DNA of 64,000 nt from Saccharospirillaceae bacterium (GTDB lineage Bacteria; Pseudomonadota; Gammaproteobacteria; Pseudomonadales; Oceanobacteraceae): the NCBI GenBank assembly GCA_022448365.1, contig JAKVCS010000001.1, positions 124,001-188,000 on the forward strand, written 5' to 3'. The translations under genes were made by a program, and so were the position numbers. Shown piece after piece: positions 59,966-64,000 of this stretch (positions are counted from its first letter, which is position 1; the number at the start of each line of letters is the position of its first letter). The notes beneath the pieces were generated by a model. The model was not told the DNA's origin and did no database searches. It saw only the letters and a program-made list of their open reading frames with translations.

Positions 59966-59993
59966 AGATAGGGTTAGATAAAACGATTTCAAC
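59966..59993 (-). promoter_or_regulatory. Heat-shock (sigma-32) promoter of groES-groEL
   Basis: On the minus strand GTTGAA, 14 bases, then CCCTATCT, close to the sigma-32 consensus CTTGAA-N13-17-CCCCATnT. It lies about 80 bases before groES. No CIRCE inverted repeat was found, consistent with sigma-32 control in gammaproteobacteria. Confidence 0.65.
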
Positions 59994-60108
59994 AGCTAAA
60001 TATGAAATTTTTTAGATTTTCGCTGGCAAAGGTGAATATTCGCTCAACCGCTGTTGAAGTTTTGATCAGTATTCACAATCAACCGAGCCACGGAGGCTGG
60101 CTGCTCAC

Positions 60109-60600
60109 TCACTCTTCGCGTTTGTAATCGCCTTCGATAACGTTCTTCGGTCCATCGTTGCGATGAACGCTGCCCTGGGAGGATGTTTGACCCGGTGGCT
60201 GATGATGCTGAGCGGAACGCCCTCCCATATGTCCGAAGCCGCCCATCATTTTCGGTTTCATCATTTTCATCACTGAACCCGCCATAGCCATACGCACACC
60301 TGGAGTCAGCAACGCGAAGCCAAAGGCATCGGTTAAGAATCCCGGGGTCAGCAGCAGGGCACCGGATAATGCCAGCAAGAACCCTTCCGCCAGTTCTTTG
60401 GCTGGGATACCGCCTTCAGCAAGACGTTGCTGGGCACGCATCAGGGTCGATAATCCTTGCAGTTTCAGCAGCCGCACGCCAATGATGGCGGTAATGAAAA
60501 TCAGCGCCAGGGTCCACAATATGCCGATGTGCGAGCCAACCTGAATCAGGACAGCCAGCTCAATCATAGGAATGATAATAAAGATCAATAAAAGAGGCAC
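60109..60600 (-). CDS. fxsA: FxsA family membrane protein
   Basis: A 163-residue protein with about three to four membrane segments in residues 1-100 (LIFIIIPMIELAVLIQVG, the family opening, then LALIFITAIIGVRLLKLQG) and a Gly/Met/His-rich tail (KPKMMGGFGHMGGR). In E. coli FxsA relieves phage T7 exclusion by the F plasmid; here the role is unknown. Location next to groES-groEL on the same strand is common in gammaproteobacteria. GTG/ATG start ambiguity is absent. Confidence 0.9.
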   Translation of the reverse strand: MPLLLIFIIIPMIELAVLIQVGSHIGILWTLALIFITAIIGVRLLKLQGLSTLMRAQQRLAEGGIPAKELAEGFLLALSGALLLTPGFLTDAFGFALLTPGVRMAMAGSVMKMMKPKMMGGFGHMGGRSAQHHQPPGQTSSQGSVHRNDGPKNVIEGDYKREE

Positions 60601-60791
60601 GACGCTCTCCGCTTGTTGAGATAGATTACTTAAATCGATGGTTTCTATATGGAGACGGCCATAGAGATTTCAACCAATGGCCGCCTATCCGGTCACAATT
60701 CCTGACAGAGCAATTTTGTACAATCAGTGATACTGAACCGCCATTAAGGTAAAGGTCATCTCAGAAGCTGCCCAGACAAACGACGTTCAAA

Positions 60792-61397
60792 ATGAAACAC
60801 GAATCCGGCAAACAACAGAAAGAATTCGCGCACTATCGCAACAGCGATGTGATGGGTGGCGTTGAGCTGTTGCAGGCACGGTTCGAAAATCACACTTTCT
60901 CACGCCACAGCCATGAAGGTTACACCATTGGTGTGATTGAAGACGGTGCCCAGGGTTTCTACCGCACCGGTGATAATCATGTCGCGCCGGCCGGCACCAT
61001 CATTCTGGTAAACGCCGACGAGGTACACAGCGGTCATTCAGAAACTCAGGGCGGCTGGGCGTATCGAGCGATGTATCCGACGCCAGAGCAGCTCGTTCAG
61101 TTAAACACCGATCTGAATCAGTCCTCGGGTACCCGAGGTGCGCCCTACTTTCCTAATGCCGTCATACAAGACCCGGAAGTCGCCCGCGATTTGTATCAGC
61201 TGCTGACCCTCGACCCAATCACCAACAGCCGCTTAGCGCAGGAAACCGTGTTGTATGAAGCGCTGCGCAAATTGTTGTTGCGCCACAGCAAAACCCGCCC
61301 CAGCGAATCCAGTGCCGGGCATTACTCCCGGCCAATACCAGGCAGCGTTCTGATTTTCTCAATCTTTCTTGACGGCAAATCTGTTTCAGGATCATAA
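60792..61397 (+). pseudogene. AraC family regulator, truncated (sensor half only)
   Basis: A 201-residue frame with the N-terminal cupin of AraC regulators: FENHTFSRHSHEGYTIGVIEDGAQGF and APAGTIILVNADEVHSGHS. After LLLRHSKTRPSESSAG the family signal stops and about 100 residues, including both helix-turn-helix motifs, are missing; the last 20 residues run into the Zur promoter region downstream. It thus cannot bind DNA as AraC proteins do and is likely a remnant of a regulator. Confidence 0.7.
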
Positions 61398-61416
61398 TTG
61401 TTATATTATAACATTT
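61369..61416 (+). promoter_or_regulatory. Promoter with Zur box for the zinc-starvation operon
   Basis: TTGACG (61369-61374), 18 bases, CATAAT (61393-61398) forms a sigma-70-type promoter. The 15-bp perfect palindrome TGTTATATTATAACA (61399-61413), flanked by ATTTC, overlaps its downstream end and matches the gammaproteobacterial Zur operator (GAAATGTTATA-N-TATAACATTTC). Zinc-loaded Zur should therefore repress the genes that follow. Confidence 0.85.
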
Positions 61417-61434
61417 CTGAAATTTGGATGGTTC

Positions 61435-61830
61435 ATGTCTGACTCCAATCACGTCGTCGCCACCGACACCCCTTCAACCTCGATCAAAGATTCGTTCGGT
61501 GTTATTTGCTCCAGCTTGTGTCTGGCACATTGTCTGCTGCTGCCTATGGTGCTGGCGACTGGTGCATTGGGTACTGCGGGTGCGCTGTTGGCCAGTGAAC
61601 AAACGCACCTGATGCTGCTGGTTCCGGTCGTACTGTTAGCTCTGATGAGTTTTCCAGCCAGCTATCGCCGTCATGGCAGTGTGTTGCCAAGCGCTCTGGC
61701 ATTGGCCGGACTGACGGGGCTGACACTGGCACTGTTATTGGGGGAGGCAACCGAAACGCTGCTGACATCGATTGGTGCCGGTTTATTGATCATTGCCCAC
61801 CTGAGAAACAGGAAACTGCTGAATGGCTAG
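61435..61830 (+). CDS. MerC-domain membrane protein
   Basis: A 131-residue protein with four transmembrane helices, the first containing CxxxC-like SSLCLAHCLLLP, the metal-related signature of MerC-type proteins. The start ATG 61435 is the first after the Zur box. In Zur loci such proteins are thought to help with zinc, but the transported ion is not shown. It overlaps the next gene by eight bases. Confidence 0.78.
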   Translation: MSDSNHVVATDTPSTSIKDSFGVICSSLCLAHCLLLPMVLATGALGTAGALLASEQTHLMLLVPVVLLALMSFPASYRRHGSVLPSALALAGLTGLTLALLLGEATETLLTSIGAGLLIIAHLRNRKLLNG

Positions 61831-62482
61831 TACTGCGATGGCCTGTAACGTGGCCAACAATCTGAAAGGTGATACTCCCGAAGTATTACCGCTGATTTAT
61901 CAGGACGGTGTTAATCTGATTCAGTGGCAGCGTGCAGAACGCGCTGCAACACGTGAATACGCGCAATACTTAACATCGAACAGCAGCCATTTCTCGGTGT
62001 TTAAAAGTCGGTTGGAGCCAGACTCTGCCGCCGCTATTTTGCAGAAAGAACTGCCGGATCATGGCTATAAACAAGACTTTATCGATGATGCAGTCCTGCT
62101 GGTTGACATGTTCTGCACCCTGTTCGAGTTACCAGCTGCATTAGCACGCGTATCGGTACTGGACTCAGCTATGTGTCCGAAGTTTCATACCGATAAGGTA
62201 CCTTGCCGTCTGGTGACCAGTTTTTGCGGTGCTGGCACTGAGTGGCTGGAGAATCATCAGGTTCGTCGACATAAAATGGGCCACAACACGCAGGGAAAAT
62301 CGGATAAAGATGCGGGTGTATTCATTCATCAGCGATTTATTCAGCAGGTGGGTACACAAGACGTGGTGTTACTCAAAGGTGAATCCTGGGAAGGTAACGA
62401 AAACAACGGTGCGGTTCACCGCTCTCCAATGCCAGTTGCTGGCGAAAACCGCTTATTAATGACTCTGGATTTTTCCGACTGA
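61823..62482 (+). CDS. DUF1826 family protein of the Zur regulon
   Basis: A 219-residue cytoplasmic protein with the conserved core KFHTDKVPCRLVTSF and GAGTEWLENHQV, including H, D, C residues able to bind metal. It is typical of zinc-responsive gene clusters with MerC, COG0523 and ZrgA genes. The biochemical function is not known to me. ATG 61823 overlaps the preceding stop. Confidence 0.78.
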   Translation: MASTAMACNVANNLKGDTPEVLPLIYQDGVNLIQWQRAERAATREYAQYLTSNSSHFSVFKSRLEPDSAAAILQKELPDHGYKQDFIDDAVLLVDMFCTLFELPAALARVSVLDSAMCPKFHTDKVPCRLVTSFCGAGTEWLENHQVRRHKMGHNTQGKSDKDAGVFIHQRFIQQVGTQDVVLLKGESWEGNENNGAVHRSPMPVAGENRLLMTLDFSD

Positions 62483-62483
62483 T

Positions 62484-63080
62484 ATGAAGCCTTCAATAAT
62501 TCTTGCCAGCCAACTACTTACTGCAATGACTGTATTGCTTTGCAACCCGCTACATGCAGAAGTCCATCAACACGATGCTCACGTGCATGGCGAAGCGACA
62601 TTAAATCTGGTGATCGATAACACCGAGCTGCTGTTGGAACTGGAAAGCCCGGCCGCTAATCTCCTGGGTTTTGAACACGCGCCCAAAAATAAGGCCCAGC
62701 AACAGCAACTGGACAAAACCAAGTCGCTGTTATCCAAGGTCGATTCGCTGATCACCACAACGGGTCTGAAATGTCAGTTGGTCTCTGCTGAGATTGAAAT
62801 GCCTTACACAGACCACAATCATGGTCACAAACATCATGAGCATCAACATGATCATGGGCACAGCGATGAACATCCCAAATCAGAAACATCTGACCACAGT
62901 GAAATTCATGCGCAATATAGCCTTAGCTGTGACATCCAAAATACCATCAAACAAATGAATGTTTCGTTATTCAAACATTTTCCTGGTTTAGAGAAACTGC
63001 AAGTAATGTGGATTAATGGCAACCAGCAAGGCATCGCTAACCTGACACCAAATAACTCTGCGCTGCTACTCAATCAATAA
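62484..63080 (+). CDS. zrgA: Periplasmic zinc-binding protein, ZrgA/DUF2796 family
   Basis: A 198-residue exported protein: signal peptide to about residue 25 (LLCNPLHA), a conserved HDAHVHGEATLNLVI segment, and a histidine-rich stretch near residues 110-135 (HNHGHKHHEHQHDHGHSDEH). It resembles Vibrio ZrgA, thought to bind zinc for uptake under starvation. It is spaced by one base from DUF1826 and should be in the Zur operon. Confidence 0.83.
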   Translation: MKPSIILASQLLTAMTVLLCNPLHAEVHQHDAHVHGEATLNLVIDNTELLLELESPAANLLGFEHAPKNKAQQQQLDKTKSLLSKVDSLITTTGLKCQLVSAEIEMPYTDHNHGHKHHEHQHDHGHSDEHPKSETSDHSEIHAQYSLSCDIQNTIKQMNVSLFKHFPGLEKLQVMWINGNQQGIANLTPNNSALLLNQ

Positions 63081-63089
63081 TATAGAAAT

Positions 63090-63518
63090 ATGAGCAAATC
63101 ATTTTTTAAAGATATCGAACTCTCTGAGTGCGGTAGGCGCTTCGCTGCGGCCGATATTCTGAATCAACTGACATTTAATGAGCAGGGTCTGATTCCGGCC
63201 ATTGCTCAGGACGCTACCACTGGCCAGGTGCTAATGATGGCGTGGATGAACAGTGAGTCACTGAATTATTCGTTAACGAATGGAGTAATGACGTACTGGT
63301 CACGCTCACGAAATACCCTGTGGAGAAAAGGCGAATCCAGCGGTCACTGGCAGCATATTGTATCGATGCAGGTAGATTGTGATGGCGACGCCCTGCTATT
63401 CCGGGTAAATCAGGCAGGGGCTGCTTGCCACACAGGTCGTCGCCATTGTTTTTATTTCTCGCTGGATGCCGAAACCAATGAGTTTTTAATTACGTCAAAT
63501 CCTGATAATTCCATTTAA
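63090..63518 (+). CDS. hisI: Zur-regulated paralogue of phosphoribosyl-AMP cyclohydrolase
   Basis: A 142-residue HisI, not fused to HisE and not next to histidine genes. HisI hydrolyses phosphoribosyl-AMP in histidine synthesis. The metal ligands CDGD and C-x6-C (CHTGRRHC) are intact. Bacteria under zinc shortage often express a second HisI from Zur operons, presumably working with little zinc; that the copy here is such a spare is inference from its neighbours. Confidence 0.85.
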   Translation: MSKSFFKDIELSECGRRFAAADILNQLTFNEQGLIPAIAQDATTGQVLMMAWMNSESLNYSLTNGVMTYWSRSRNTLWRKGESSGHWQHIVSMQVDCDGDALLFRVNQAGAACHTGRRHCFYFSLDAETNEFLITSNPDNSI

Positions 63519-63546
63519 TCCAGATTTAAAGAGTACGGGGTAATCT

Positions 63547-64000
63547 ATGCAAACCACTGCGTCTGCCATACTGATAAAGCATGCCACACTCGTTAACGAA
63601 GGCGTAATAAAAGAACAGGATGTTCGCATTACAAACCAGCGGATCGAGTTAATCGCTGATCATATTTCTGCCGCTCCTGACGATACCATAATTGATGCCA
63701 GTGGCCTTTATTTACTGCCTGGAATGATCGACGACCAGGTACACTTTCGTGAGCCGGGAATGCCCGGTAAAGGAACCATTCGCTCTGAGTCCCGCGCTGC
63801 GGTTGCCGGTGGCATTACCAGTTACATGGAAATGCCAAATGTGATCCCAGCCACGACTAACCAGGCGGCACTGCAGCAAAAACTGGATATTGCCAGCCAG
63901 AACTCACTGGCTAATTATTCGTTTTATCTCGGCGCTACCAACGATAATATTGAAGATATCAAGAAAATTGATCCGACACAGGTATGCGGTGTGAAAGCGT
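63547..64000 (+). CDS. pyrC: Dihydroorotase-like protein, N-terminal part (Zur-operon paralogue)
   Basis: The ATG at 63547, with GGGG upstream, opens a frame that runs past the window end (151 codons visible). It begins an amidohydrolase of the dihydroorotase type: LLPGMIDDQVHFREPG, then AAVAGGITSYMEMPN. The first histidine of the usual H-x-H metal motif is Gln64 (DDQVHF, His66 remains), as I recall for other members of this subgroup (Pseudomonas PyrQ, Bacteroidetes forms). It is the fifth gene after the Zur box and probably a spare pyrimidine enzyme for zinc starvation. Confidence 0.82.
   Translation, partial: MQTTASAILIKHATLVNEGVIKEQDVRITNQRIELIADHISAAPDDTIIDASGLYLLPGMIDDQVHFREPGMPGKGTIRSESRAAVAGGITSYMEMPNVIPATTNQAALQQKLDIASQNSLANYSFYLGATNDNIEDIKKIDPTQVCGVKA

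Noticed and set aside
62810-62880. Repeated CATGATCATGGTCAC-like motif, considered as tandem repeat or regulatory site
   Set aside because: It is the coding sequence of the histidine-rich zinc-binding stretch of ZrgA.

Overview
The window is 64 kb of chromosome from a gammaproteobacterium. Protein families, gene neighbourhoods and the Zur box all fit; an Oceanospirillales-like marine heterotroph is my inference, and no rRNA or other taxonomic marker is present. I see no tRNA, rRNA, CRISPR array or insertion sequence.

Layout. 1-9.6 kb holds the end of a Lon-type protease, a YgiQ radical SAM protein, a membrane-bound AraC regulator, a pair of lipoproteins of unknown function (beta-helix protein plus di-haem cytochrome) and a pentapeptide-repeat potassium channel. 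9.6-30.3 kb is a complete nitrate assimilation island: the nitrate-responsive regulators nasT-nasS; a nitrate ABC transporter with an outer-membrane porin; an FAD reductase; the divergent nirB-nirD-narK operon with a PP2C/Ser-Thr kinase gene; a GGDEF response regulator; and nasA-cobA. 30.3-49.6 kb is mostly housekeeping: a methyltransferase, proS, a lytic transglycosylase, rsuA, the pntAA-pntAB-pntB transhydrogenase, mqo, a NIPSNAP protein, cysDN, a hydrolase, zapE, a rhomboid homologue, sdaA and some decayed or orphan genes. 49.7-54.9 kb carries sbcCD. 55-57.6 kb is an AT-rich insert with an OLD-family ATPase/nuclease gene and a small WYL-like gene. 57.9-60.6 kb carries groES-groEL and fxsA. 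60.8-64 kb is a truncated AraC-family gene followed by a zinc-starvation (Zur) operon that runs off the end.

How the genes work together. Nitrate enters through the porin and the ABC transporter or NarK, is reduced by NasA to nitrite and by NirBD to ammonium; CobA makes the sirohaem precursor for NirB. Three transcription starts of this island (nrtA, nirB, nasA) each show a -24/-12 sigma-54 promoter. Directly downstream of each lie short hairpins with six-base loops, most with A at loop position 1 and G at position 4, the signature of RNA bound by ANTAR proteins such as NasT. Two of the leaders end in a strong intrinsic terminator just before the gene; the nirB leader does not. A perfect GCACC-N5-GGTGC dyad upstream of nirB and a near match upstream of nrtA look like NtrC enhancers. 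The island therefore seems to be switched on by nitrogen limitation (NtrC/sigma-54) and gated by nitrate (NasS/NasT).

Most notable oddities: a 115-nt three-way-junction RNA structure between narK and the kinase gene whose imperfect pairs are all G-U on the coding strand; a rhomboid homologue lacking both catalytic residues; a CysN with what looks like a dead APS-kinase remnant; the uncharacterised beta-helix/cytochrome pair; and the OLD/WYL insert.
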